This document shows positions 9,901-18,300 of a stretch of DNA of 64,000 nucleotides, in pieces. A program made the position numbers and the translations under genes. Below the pieces are notes generated by a model. It worked only from the letters and a program-made list of their open reading frames with translations, did no database searches and had not been told where the DNA came from. This stretch comes from Clitopilus passeckerianus (lineage: Eukaryota; Basidiomycota; Agaricomycetes; Agaricales; Entolomataceae), in contig CALYLX010000155.1 of NCBI GenBank assembly GCA_944990035.1, positions 124,001-188,000 of the forward strand, read 5' to 3'. The stretch's first letter is position 1. Each line of letters opens with the position of its first letter.

Positions 9901-10782
9901 TTCCAGAGCTTGCGAAATTGATGTTTTCGCACGTATCCACACCTGCTGTGTGTGGTGTCTGGTTGCTGGATGGTGTGTTACCACCGTCTGTCGTATTGTG
10001 GTAGTTGGCCTGATTGGCCCGTACACAAGGTAATCCTTTGTGTGTTCCTGTGTAAGTGGGGGTTCCTCCTTGGTGAATATTCCGACTGCCGGTTCGTTCT
10101 GGCAGTATGCGATGAGAAAATCTTCATTGATCTCTTCTCCGTCTTCGACTATTCGGAAATAGTCGCTAAGTCCTTCTGATTTTCCGGGATTCTCTTCGGA
10201 ACAATCAGGTGCTGGGGTAGGTGGCGTGTTTTCCTCTAGTAGTTGTTCTCGGATGGCTCTCATCCGCTTGATGTCTACTGCTCGCATCAATGTTTGCGAC
10301 AGTCGTTGGGTAATGCGTGATTCGTCAATTTCGAGTGTGCCGTCGCTCCACGATATGATTGGATCTACCCGTTTTAGCCAGGGTAATCCAAAAATCAGGT
10401 GGTCTTTCCCGAGTCCAGTGACAAAACATCTTTCCTTGATGATGGCTGTCCCTATCTTGGCAATAACCCAGGTAAAGTGGGTAATAGTTCCTTGTTTGTT
10501 CAGGGTGCCATCAACGTTTCATGCTGTAATCGGTTGTCGGAGTGGGAGTAGCGGGAGATGATGTGTCTTGGCAAAGACGGAGTCGATAAATGACCCTTGC
10601 GCTCCAGAGTCAATGAGAGCTTTTGTGCCGGCGATTGTTGTATTTCCATCTAGGGGGTCTTGTAGAGAGATTGGGATACGCATAGATTCAGCATAAAAAT
10701 CAGTAGCTACAAGTACACTGGAAATATCAATCGGGCGAGGAAGTACTGACGTCGGCTTTGCAGTCTTCCTCTTTAAAAACCC
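6946..10782 (-). pseudogene. pol: chromovirus pol: protease, RT, RNase H, integrase, chromodomain (interrupted)
   Basis: The -1 frame relative to gag opens at the slippery site. Domains in order are: an aspartic protease with ALIDSGAQGSFID; reverse transcriptase with YMDDILIF; RNase H (VESDASKHATGAVL, SDHKNLTYF); integrase with an HHCC zinc site (ending CAMCQQMK) and Asp residues in HTDLPESDG and SDRGPQF, then GATERINQE; and a chromodomain (YLVKWKGWPSADNEW). Breaks as read are TGA at 10519-10521 in the protease region, a shift near 7330-7345, a missing G near 7270, and a missing G near 7003. The long middle frame, 7312-10518, is intact. The protein would copy element RNA into DNA and integrate it, with the chromodomain steering to marked chromatin. 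Confidence 0.92.
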
Positions 10783-11702
10783 TCAGCCTCTGCTTCGGTG
10801 TAGAATTCAGCGGCTTCTTCTTGGGGCATGTCAGCTAGGACTGCTCTGACATATTTGATCAACTCGGCTCCCTTCTCAGGTTTCTTGTGGAATCGGCTGT
10901 CGTTGTTGCTAGGGTAGGTTCTTCCAAAATTCTTCCTTTGAAGACATTGTTGGATCGTGTGACCTTTCTTGGAGCAATAGTAGCACAAGTTGTTCTTCTT
11001 GTGATGTTCTCTTTCCTCCTGGGTGAGGCGGCGTTTGGGTGGATCAGTGGTGAAACGATCAACATCCATAGCCATTGGGTCTCGGGCTCCAGTAGGTGTT
11101 TTGTAAGCACCTTTGACCATATCAGATGTCTTGATGATACGGGTATGTCCCATGATTGTCTTGGCACGTCGCCAGTTGTTGTCAAACTGGACGGCTTTCT
11201 TGACCCAATCGTCGAATGTGGTAGGAGGGGAATCAGAAAAGAGAATTTTCTCTCGGAGTTTGGGGGTAAGTCCTTCCATGAAGATCTCGATCTTTGCAGT
11301 GTCACCGCTGAGATCAGTTCGTGCAAGAATATTCTTGAAGACGGTGACAAATTCGTCAGCTGTCCCATCCTGTCGTAAGGCTTTGAGTTGGAGAAGTGCG
11401 GCAGCTTTGTCGTCGGTAGGGGAAAAGGCTTCTTTGAATTGGCTGATAAATTCAGCGTAGGTGGCTTTCCTTTCAGCTGCTGAATATTTATCGTGAAATT
11501 CTAATCCCCATGCTGCTGCAGTTCCTTCTTTGAGGAAGGATAGGGCGATGCGAATCTTCTTGTCATCTTCGAGTTGGTTGAGGTTGTTTAGGATGAGGTA
11601 GTCTTCAAGTTCCTGAATGAACTTTCTGGTCTTGGATCGGTCTCCGGAGAACGTTTGGGGTTTGGCTCCAATGTCCTTCTTGTTGTTGTTGTCTTGTGAC
11701 AT
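10773..11702 (-). CDS. gag: chromovirus gag
   Basis: The 309-residue frame from ATG at 11702 has a retrotransposon gag capsid domain (about residues 15-200, around FIQELEDYLIL and WGLEFHDKY). A CCHC zinc knuckle, CYYCSKKGHTIQQC, lies near residue 240. It ends at TAA 10773-10775, right after a canonical -1 slippery heptamer. Gag builds the virus-like particle that packages the RNA. An ATG-less open frame upstream (11588-12262) overlaps its start in another phase, so the natural gag may be longer at the N-terminus. Confidence 0.93.
   Translation of the reverse strand: MSQDNNNKKDIGAKPQTFSGDRSKTRKFIQELEDYLILNNLNQLEDDKKIRIALSFLKEGTAAAWGLEFHDKYSAAERKATYAEFISQFKEAFSPTDDKAAALLQLKALRQDGTADEFVTVFKNILARTDLSGDTAKIEIFMEGLTPKLREKILFSDSPPTTFDDWVKKAVQFDNNWRRAKTIMGHTRIIKTSDMVKGAYKTPTGARDPMAMDVDRFTTDPPKRRLTQEEREHHKKNNLCYYCSKKGHTIQQCLQRKNFGRTYPSNNDSRFHKKPEKGAELIKYVRAVLADMPQEEAAEFYTEAEAEGF
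10776..10782 (-). promoter_or_regulatory. predicted -1 ribosomal frameshift site, G GGT TTT
   Basis: In the gag frame the last codons read GAG GGT TTT TAA. G GGT TTT fits the X XXY YYZ rule, with the gag stop codon directly after it. Moving back one base continues in the pol frame. This would make Gag-Pol at a fraction of Gag. I did not identify a downstream pseudoknot. Confidence 0.75.
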
Positions 11703-12262
11703 TTCGTAGTCGAAATCGAAGTCGGTCTCTGGTTCAATTGTTTCTGCACTGGGCGCTCCTCTGGCTCAGCTGTGGGGCTCTCCTCTAGCTGTTGTTGTAC
11801 TTGGTGTTCTTCTTCTTCCTCTTCGGGCAAGACAGAAGCGCTGGTAGACGGGACTAGTGATGGGTTCCTGGATATTGCTGTGGGTAATGGTGCGAAGCGT
11901 CGCTGTTCCTCCTCGTCTACTTCAATGTCGTGTTCTCGTTGAGCTCGGACAATAGCAGGGGTCTTATGAGGTCGTTCAGGGGTAGGGAAGTCTAGAGCGT
12001 GGAAGTGTCTGTTTTCAACGGCAACGGTGGTGAATGTGAATTTGCCAAGGGAGAGAGAGGCGTAGCACCAGCGGTTATTGTTGTGATTAAAACCGCAGTA
12101 GCTTCCGTTGGTGAACTTGTAGACGTTGTTGGTTCCTTCTACTAGAGTGGTATTTCGTGGCGGGTGGTCTGCCCTGTGTACGACCGTGGTGACTGAGTGG
12201 TAGCCGCAACGGCAATCGGCCTGTTGCGTGCTTCTGCTGTGTTGTCGTGGGGTGGGCCTGCG
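11588..12262 (-). other. ATG-less open frame in the chromovirus leader
   Basis: About 220 codons are open after a TAG at 12263-12265, in a different phase from gag, and overlap the first ~115 bases of gag. The translation looks protein-like. It has a Cys/His-containing segment near its start (DCRCGYHS, then YCGFNHNNNRWCY) and an acidic Glu/Gln-rich segment (PEEEEEEHQVQQQ) next to gag. It has no ATG. It may be the N-terminal part of gag split off by a one-base change near 11740, or a captured fragment. Confidence 0.35.
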
Positions 12263-12286
12263 CTAACAATGAGCGGGCCTTCTGAA

Positions 12287-12297
12287 CAGCTTGACCT
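12287..12297 (-). other. primer-binding site, self-priming type
   Basis: Minus-strand AGGTCAAGCTG lies two bases inside the 5' LTR. It is perfectly complementary to CAGCTTGACCT at 12469-12479 in the LTR, the predicted 5' end of the element RNA. An 11-nt match to the RNA's own 5' end is the Tf1/sushi self-priming arrangement. I see no tRNA-like priming sequence. Confidence 0.8.
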
Positions 12298-12299
12298 TT

Positions 12300-12784
12300 T
12301 GTTAAGGCAGAGCCTAACAACTTAGGTAATACTGTTTACGCTCGATGTCTTTGATAAACAAAGACAGAGATTTGTCAGCAGCTGCGGCTGTACTGACGAC
12401 CTGGTGAGATTGACAAAGCAAGGGACTTAAAGGCGAAGTAGAGAACTAAGCAGTTAGGTAGATTGCCTAGGTCAAGCTGAGGAGCCTTGACCAAATGGTA
12501 CAGGTTTATATACCTATCTAGTAGTTCTAAATATAGCACATGCGCAGCATGCTGAGTAAGTAATGAGTCATGCGCAGCATGATGAGTAAGTACATGAGTC
12601 AGTATGACTCAATGCGAGTCAGAAAGAGTCAGATAAGGTATAAGTCTCTCACGATCGTGAGAGATGCGGAGTAAGCATGGAAAAAGATGAAAAATGCGCA
12701 GTGATGCGCAGCATATGTGAGTAATCGTGCATAGGTAAGCGGGCCGGGGTATGTAAGGAGAAACATGTAAGCAAAATCATAACA
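12300..12784 (-). repeat. 5' LTR of the chromovirus (promoter)
   Basis: This 485-bp repeat appears identical to 5539-6023. On the minus strand the U3 part carries a TATATAAACC box at 12503-12512. The predicted RNA start is at 12479, 33 bases downstream. U3 would be about 305 bp and R-U5 about 180 bp. Confidence 0.95.
12503..12512 (-). promoter_or_regulatory. LTR TATA box
   Basis: TATATAAACC on the minus strand, 33 bases upstream of the start predicted from the self-priming 11-mer. The two independent signals agree on the start. Confidence 0.8.
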
Positions 12785-12789
12785 CCCCT
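12785..12789. repeat. target-site duplication (right), CCCCT
   Basis: Partner of 5534-5538, directly after the right LTR. Confidence 0.9.
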
Positions 12790-14010
12790 ACCCATATCAT
12801 ATACATATACTATACTACTGTTAGGTTACATGTCAACCTACCTACTATAGTACCTTCACCTTTACCTTAGACTTGTATAGTCTATCATCATGCACACCCA
12901 ACACATATAAACTCTAAGTTTATATTACAAACACCACTACTCATACAAGTAGTCAACTTGTAACCAGGTTTACTTTAAACCTAACCTTTGCCAACAAAAC
13001 CCTTCGCAACCCTTAGTGACTAGTTCACTTACCTTTCACCTATAGTTTGGAAAACGAACCAACCAGAGAACGTCCGTTCTACAACACAAGTTCCGACCTA
13101 TCTGCATCAGCAAATCCTGGTACACTATATGGGGCTGTGTAGGCCACCATAGCGCCATAGCACCGTAGCAAGGGTATACCACGTACATAGTTCTCGATAG
13201 CTTCTGTATCATATCTATAGCTACCATATTGGCTACATAGTTCTAAGTAGGTCTAGCCAGCAGGCTATCCACTATAGAGGCTGTCCAGAATTTCCCGGGT
13301 GGTTCACTTTGATAACACTCAAATTTTTAATGGAGGAACAATCAAACATATCCAATTTCAACGCTAACTACGACATGGGGTACGATACTAGTATGCAGGC
13401 TCCTTAAGTTACCCTTTCCTGCAGCAAGCCTGGTCAGCCCAGGCACTTCATGAGGGGCCGATGTGTTCCACTTTTGCATCTCCAGCTTTGGCGAGTCGAT
13501 AGTTCTCGCATAGCAACGGGTTTGGCAGTGCGTGATGGTGGTGGTGTTTGAGCTTCTGTGTGTAGTTCGTGTTGCAAAGAATTGTTGCACCTGTGAGGAA
13601 ACTATGTTAGCGTTGATAAAATAAAGGTGCCGTGATAGATATTGGGGCTTACCGGGGTGCCTCAGATATGAATGGGAGGTGATGCTGGTGTTTTGGCAGA
13701 TTATCGTTACTGCAAGAGTAGTCAAAACTAGGAAAATATGATGTTAGTCTTTAGTGAATAAAAGCGGCCCATTTGCAGGTACCGCAGTGCACATTAGGAC
13801 TCACCTGTGTTATCTAGACATTAGATATGCATGCGCATATGTACTCTCTACTTCTCATAGTCCACGTATATTGGAAGAAATGGCTGTGAAAAAAATTAGT
13901 AAACCATGAAAGAATGATGACGGCGCTAAACAAGTGCCGCCCTCGATAAGTCTCATACCTGGTGATAATACTACGTGGCATACGCGTCCTACTGGAGACT
14001 GTCACATTCT
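12790..14010. other. non-coding stretch between the chromovirus and the second Tc1 element
   Basis: To about 13020 it is AT- and pyrimidine-rich, continuing the sequence left of the chromovirus. At 13130-13280 it has many CTA/TAG-containing short palindromes. A 127-codon minus frame at 13342-13725 resembles nothing I know. A 14-base piece of the Tc1 copy A end (CAACAAAACCCTTC) recurs near 12990 and may be chance. Confidence 0.4.
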
Positions 14011-14012
14011 TA

Positions 14013-14224
14013 CAGTGACTCAAACAATTGTCCGGATGTTTCGCACTTTTTGAGTATTTGCTTAATAACTTTTGCTATACTAAAGTTTGAATTATAGTGT
14101 TGGTACATAAAACAAAGCATTTGATCTCTGCTACAAGAATATATAAAAGTTACGTAATTCGGATCAAAGCCCGTTGAGATATAGTAGAAACAAGTCAGAG
14201 ATACATCCGGACAATTATTTGACT
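14013..14224 (+). repeat. left TIR of Tc1 copy B
   Basis: A 212-bp arm. CAATTGTCCGGATGT at 14025-14039 recurs inverted (ACATCCGGACAATT) from 14203. Confidence 0.9.
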
Positions 14225-14253
14225 ATGTACATTAGATATATAAAATTCAGCCA

Positions 14254-15260
14254 TTAGTACTTGGTATTGCCTCCCTTTGCCTTAAGGACTGCTTCTATCC
14301 TTCTGGGCATACTTTCTATTAAGTTCTGACACACCTCTGGTGGTATATTCTCCCATACCTCTGCAACTCTCTCTCAAACTTCAAAAACCCCCTTAGTGTG
14401 AGTCGGATATTCATTAAGCTTCCTTTTGATATGGTCCCAGAGGTGTTCTATAGGGTTGAGATCAGGAGACTGTGCTGGCCAGTCTAGAAGATCAATATCA
14501 TTGTCTTCCATCCACCCCTGGACCACATTAGAGGTGTGCTTGGGGTCGTTGTCCTGCTGGAAAATTCTTTCGTCCTCGGGAATGTCCAAATTCTCCATGC
14601 TGACCAGCAGCTGCTGGTCCAAAATGTCCCAATATTGTAAGCGGTCCATAATGCCCTCAACCTCTGCAAGTTTCCCCACTCCATTCCACCCCATACCATG
14701 ATACTTCCTCCTCTGTGTTTAACCATTTTTTTTATCTCCCTAGGAATAAGGCCCTGGCCCTTCCGTTTCCATGTCCATTTCCTTCCATCTGACCCAATTC
14801 TATTGATCTTGGTCTCATCTGACCATACCACCCTCTTCCAGTCCTCTACAGTGCGTTTCTTGTGCTTGTGGCACCATGCTACGCGCGCCTTCTTTTGAGC
14901 AGAAGTAAGCAAGGGCTTTGGCTTCAACACAACAGCATAGAAATCATTTTTGTTGAGTACATTTCTGACTGTTTGCGGGGAGACAGTGTTGGAAATGATG
15001 GTGTTAATGTGTTTGGTGACCTGCACAGCATTAGTGCATCTGCCATGGTTGAATTGTGCCAGAACAGCTCGTTTATCAGTAGGGGTGAGCTTAGAAGGGC
15101 GGCCAGAAGAAGGTTTAGAGCGGTTGGAACAGATTTCTTGAAGCACTGTAGCCACAGTAGACTTGCCTTCATTGAGTTTGGAGGCAATAGACCGGACAGA
15201 GTAATTGTTAGAAGCCAGAGAAATAATGTTTTCCTTCTGAGCAGATGGAATAGGCCACAT
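14254..15260 (-). pseudogene. Tc1 transposase, frameshifted and with a stop
   Basis: It starts at ATG 15260. The N-terminal HTH region contains NNYSVRSIASKLNEGKSTV, followed by a second HTH (NTVSPQTVRNVLNK). The catalytic parts are VVWSDETKINRIG, IFQQDNDPKHTSN and SPDLNPIEHLW, so DDE is conserved. Near 14690 the frame breaks. A ~10-base deletion between short GTATGGGG repeats would explain the shift, since relatives read VWGCMGWNG there. An in-frame TGA interrupts FEV-stop-ERV near 14377, where Trp is expected. The stop codon is TAA at 14254-14256. The copy is not autonomous. Confidence 0.9.
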
Positions 15261-15410
15261 GGTAAATTGTGGGGATCCGATAGCATTTCAGCTGCTTATA
15301 TGTATTGCAAACACAGCCATATGGCTGTAGTGCATAGCCTATAAGGCTGTGCTGCACTGCCAAGGGCTATGCACACTGCAATTGGGCTGTGTCTGTGTTT
15401 CTGGAAGCAC

Positions 15411-15622
15411 AGTCAAATAATTGTCTGGATGTATCTCTGACTTGTTTCTACTATATCTAAACGGACTTTGATCCGAATTACGTAACTTTTATATATTCTT
15501 GTAGCAGAGACCAAATACTTTGTTTTATGTACCAACACTATAATTCAAACTTTGGTATAGCAAAAGTTATTAAGCAAATACCCAAAAAGTGCGAAACATC
15601 CGGACAATTGTTTGAGTCACTG
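15411..15622 (-). repeat. right TIR of Tc1 copy B
   Basis: Imperfect inverted copy of 14013-14224. Differences such as GTCTGG versus GTCCGG show divergence since insertion. Confidence 0.9.
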
Positions 15623-15624
15623 TA

Positions 15625-16652
15625 CCTATGAAAATCAAGAAAACTACTGGCAACTATCCCTGCGCTATGGAATCAGGTCACGAATATGGCCAACTACCGC
15701 TGTGGCTGTGCCAAAATCTGAGTTTTCTGATGTGGGCAATTAACAAATTGCGCGACAACGGACAAAGGAAGGGGTCGCGTTTTTGGGGAACTGCAAAGAC
15801 AGGCTGGGGATGGGTAGGAGATGGAAGACTCGTATTGGAAACTGGGGAGGGTACATGGTTTGAAATTCCTGTTGATGAAAACATGGACAATGTAGGAAAA
15901 TACACGAAATTAGCAAGAAATTCTGTGTTATACCTAGGCTCACAAAGGCTTGCAGACAAGAATCCACCCACTGATTCCCTAGACGGCCTCCACCTTCTGA
16001 CATTCTGAAGTTTCATACTCGGAGCATTCCCAGTGATGCTTAACCTTGTGCTGAACAGAAATCCTTGCAAAAACAGCCTTTGATTCCTTGTAAAATTGCG
16101 CCACGCTGTGCCCTACGCCCCAAGATGCATCAGAAAAATATATGCCAACTTGGCCATACTTGGCCAAAACATGAATTGCCACAGTACTTGATAATTTTCA
16201 TATGTATGCATAAGTAAGCTATAAGTGCTATAAGTTAGGCTGCAAGTTATGTCTACTTAATGCTTTACTTGATGTTTCATCAAGTTCCCACAAGTTAATA
16301 TCAAGTTGGCATATATTTTCCTGATGCATATGTCACATAGCGTATGGAATGTCTATCAAGCTTACACCCCCTTTCTCGTTCGCCCGTTTCACACTTTAAT
16401 CTTTGTCCTTTGCTCTGAAGACACGCGGCGGCAGGCTTTGGCAGATCAATGGAGTACGAAATCCAAAGGGAAGTCACATTCAGTCACAAGTCATGTGATT
16501 ACCTACAATGCGTTTGAGCCCTATCTTAATATATCTGACTTGATCTGAACCCCAGTTGTGCTTCCGAAGTGTGGGAATTTTACGGCAAATTCCGAACACC
16601 CGCTCCTGGCCTTCAAGGCGAGGTCATTCACGCGAACATAATCAACCACAGA
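15625..16652. other. intergenic region with a foldback repeat, upstream of RAE1
   Basis: The stretch holds a 126-codon plus-strand frame (15628-16008) without recognisable features, beginning four bases after the Tc1 target site. A pair of 28-nt inverted arms lies at 16125-16152 and 16302-16329. Between the arms are many AAGTT/ATAAGT words. RAE1 control sequences should be in the last few hundred bases. Confidence 0.4.
16125..16329. repeat. foldback inverted repeat (28-nt arms)
   Basis: The arm at 16125-16152 begins ATGCATCAGAAAAATATATG. It is repeated inverted at 16302-16329 with one mismatch, with ~149 bases between. This could be a MITE-like element or a chance hairpin. No target duplication is evident. 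Confidence 0.55.
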
Positions 16653-18083
16653 ATGGCGTTCTTTGGTGGCTCAACCACGACGGCTGCTGCAGCAACGGAA
16701 CAGAAGGATGTAGAAATGCCGCAACCGCCAGAAGACTCGATATCTTCGATATCGTTCTCCCCCCAAGCGGATTATCTTGCTGTTGGCGCATGGGATAATA
16801 GCGTGCGCATTTACGAAGTTGCAGCCAACCTTCAGTCACAAGGAAAAGCGTTATATCAGCACCAAGGTCCTGTTCTCAGCGTCTGTTGGAACAAGGTATG
16901 AATTACGAATCTAAGGACCTACTTTCGGCTAACAGTGCTTGCAGGAGGGTAACAAGGTTTTGTCTGGAGGAGCCGACAATGCTGGCCGAATGTACGATAT
17001 TACAACAGGACAAGCAACACAGGTTGCCCAGCACGACGCGCCAATAAAGACTGTGAGGTGGATTGATGCTTCTGGAGGCATATTGGCGACCGGGAGTTGG
17101 GACAAAACGATAAAAGTAAGTAGAAAGTTTTCCTTGTGCGTCTTCCCCGCTCATTCCATGGTGCTTAGTACTGGGACCTGCGAACCTCGAACGCGGTTGC
17201 AACCGTAACCCTTCCAGAGCGATGCTACACCTTTGACGTCCAATATCCATTAATGGTTGTTGGGACAGCCGAGCGCCATATCCAGATATTCAACCTCACA
17301 AACCCCAATACCGCGTTCAAAGTGAGTAACCTTTGTCGGCGTGCCATTCTTGGGTCTGATTACTCCTTTGACAGACTATCCAATCTCCCCTTAAATGGCA
17401 AACACGCGTTGTGACGTGTTTCACGGCCGCGCAGAACAGTGGGTTTGCAGTTGGAAGCGTTGAGGGTCGAGTCGCCATACAGTTCGTCCGCCTTTCTCCT
17501 TCAAAGCACCCAAATCTTACGCCATTCTTCACAGATACGTAGAAGAGAAGGATAGCGCGTTCGTCTTAATTCATCGGCCAGCAAACCAACTCTTCTGACG
17601 GTTTATTACTTTAACAGGAGCAATTTCTCTTTCAAGTGTCATCGTCGCGATAATGTCCCAGGATCTAAGGACCAAGCACTTGTATATGCAGTCAACGACA
17701 TTTCATTCCACCCTGTGCACGGTACCTTCTCGACTTGCGGTAGGCTAATCCCGTCCTTCTCCTAACCACGAAGCTGATGTTCTGGATAGGCTCGGACGGT
17801 ACAATTCACTTCTGGGATAAGGATGCCCGTACTCGCCTGAAGTGTATGTTCCCTATCCACGTGTTCTGGAGCTAATACCTTATTCACTCTATCTTCTCCA
17901 GCATTCGACCCTTGCCCAGGACCAGTAGCATCCACCGCCTTCAGTCGTAACGGAAACATCTTCGCCTACGCAGTGGCCTACGATTGGTCAAAGGGACACT
18001 CAGGAATGACCCCAGGCCATCCGAACAAAATCATGCTTCATGCTTGTAAAGATGACGAGGTCAAGAAGCGCCCACGAAAGTAG
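16653..18083 (+). CDS. RAE1: RAE1/GLE2 mRNA export factor (WD40 protein)
   Basis: Eight exons: 16653-16895, 16945-17115, 17169-17321, 17375-17481, 17535-17558, 17618-17739, 17790-17843, 17902-18083. The product is a seven-bladed WD40 propeller. Diagnostic phrases are [53 protein letters not shown] and [16 protein letters not shown], all typical of Rae1/Gle2. Rae1 binds the GLEBS motif of Nup98-type nucleoporins at the nuclear pore and supports poly(A) RNA export; it also has a mitotic role. I chose the ATG at 16653 because MAFFGG resembles the short N-termini of fungal Gle2. Exon 5 is only 24 nt. All introns are GT-AG and about 46-60 nt. The gene converges with the PHD gene, which ends at 18301. 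Confidence 0.95.
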
Positions 18084-18300
18084 TTTACTTCGTCACACCG
18101 TTTTATCCTGCTTTACGCTTCACCGCTCTTGCAATTTCCCTACTCGTCTGTAACATACCCTACGTAGTTCAATATACAATGTTTTGCCTTAAAATTGATA
18201 CAAGGGCTATGGGGATGGGGCGCTCATTAAAAAGTTCTATTATTGCCTACTACGTAACAGATAACCAATCTACGCAAGAGATTGAAGTAATATCCAAGAA

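Larger units (their letters stand above)
5539..12784 (-). mobile_element. full-length Ty3/gypsy chromovirus insertion (7,246 bp)
   Basis: The insertion has two 485-bp LTRs (5539-6023 and 12300-12784) that I could not tell apart base by base. They start TGTTA and end TAACA. The element is flanked by a 5-bp duplication CCCCT (5534-5538 and 12785-12789). In minus-strand order it has the 5' LTR, a primer-binding site at 12287-12297, a leader, gag, a -1 frameshift signal, pol with chromodomain, two further ORFs, a purine tract and the 3' LTR. The order protease, reverse transcriptase, RNase H, integrase, chromodomain defines a Ty3/gypsy chromovirus. Identical LTRs imply a recent insertion, yet pol carries one stop and about three indels as read here. 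Some of these may be assembly errors. Confidence 0.97.
14013..15622 (-). mobile_element. Tc1-type DNA transposon, copy B (1,610 bp, a different family)
   Basis: The element is bounded by TA (14011-14012 and 15623-15624) and by ~212-bp TIRs at 14013-14224 and 15411-15622, with ends starting CAGTGACTCAAACAATTG. The arms match at most positions but with several differences, so it is older than copy A. The transposase differs from copy A, as do the TIR sequences, but the size and arm architecture are the same, including an inverted subterminal copy of the end motif. The transposase is broken by a frameshift and a stop. Confidence 0.92.

Noticed and set aside
12980..13003. partial match to the Tc1 copy A end (CAACAAAACCCTTC)
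   Set aside because: Fourteen bases without the rest of an arm or a second end; chance or tiny debris.
13342..13725. 127-codon minus frame right of the chromovirus
   Set aside because: Composition is irregular, with no recognisable motif; more likely transposon debris.
15628..16008. 126-codon plus-strand frame beginning four bases after the Tc1 copy B target site
   Set aside because: Composition is not clearly protein-like, it has no recognisable motif or splice sites, and a comparable minus-strand frame overlaps it.
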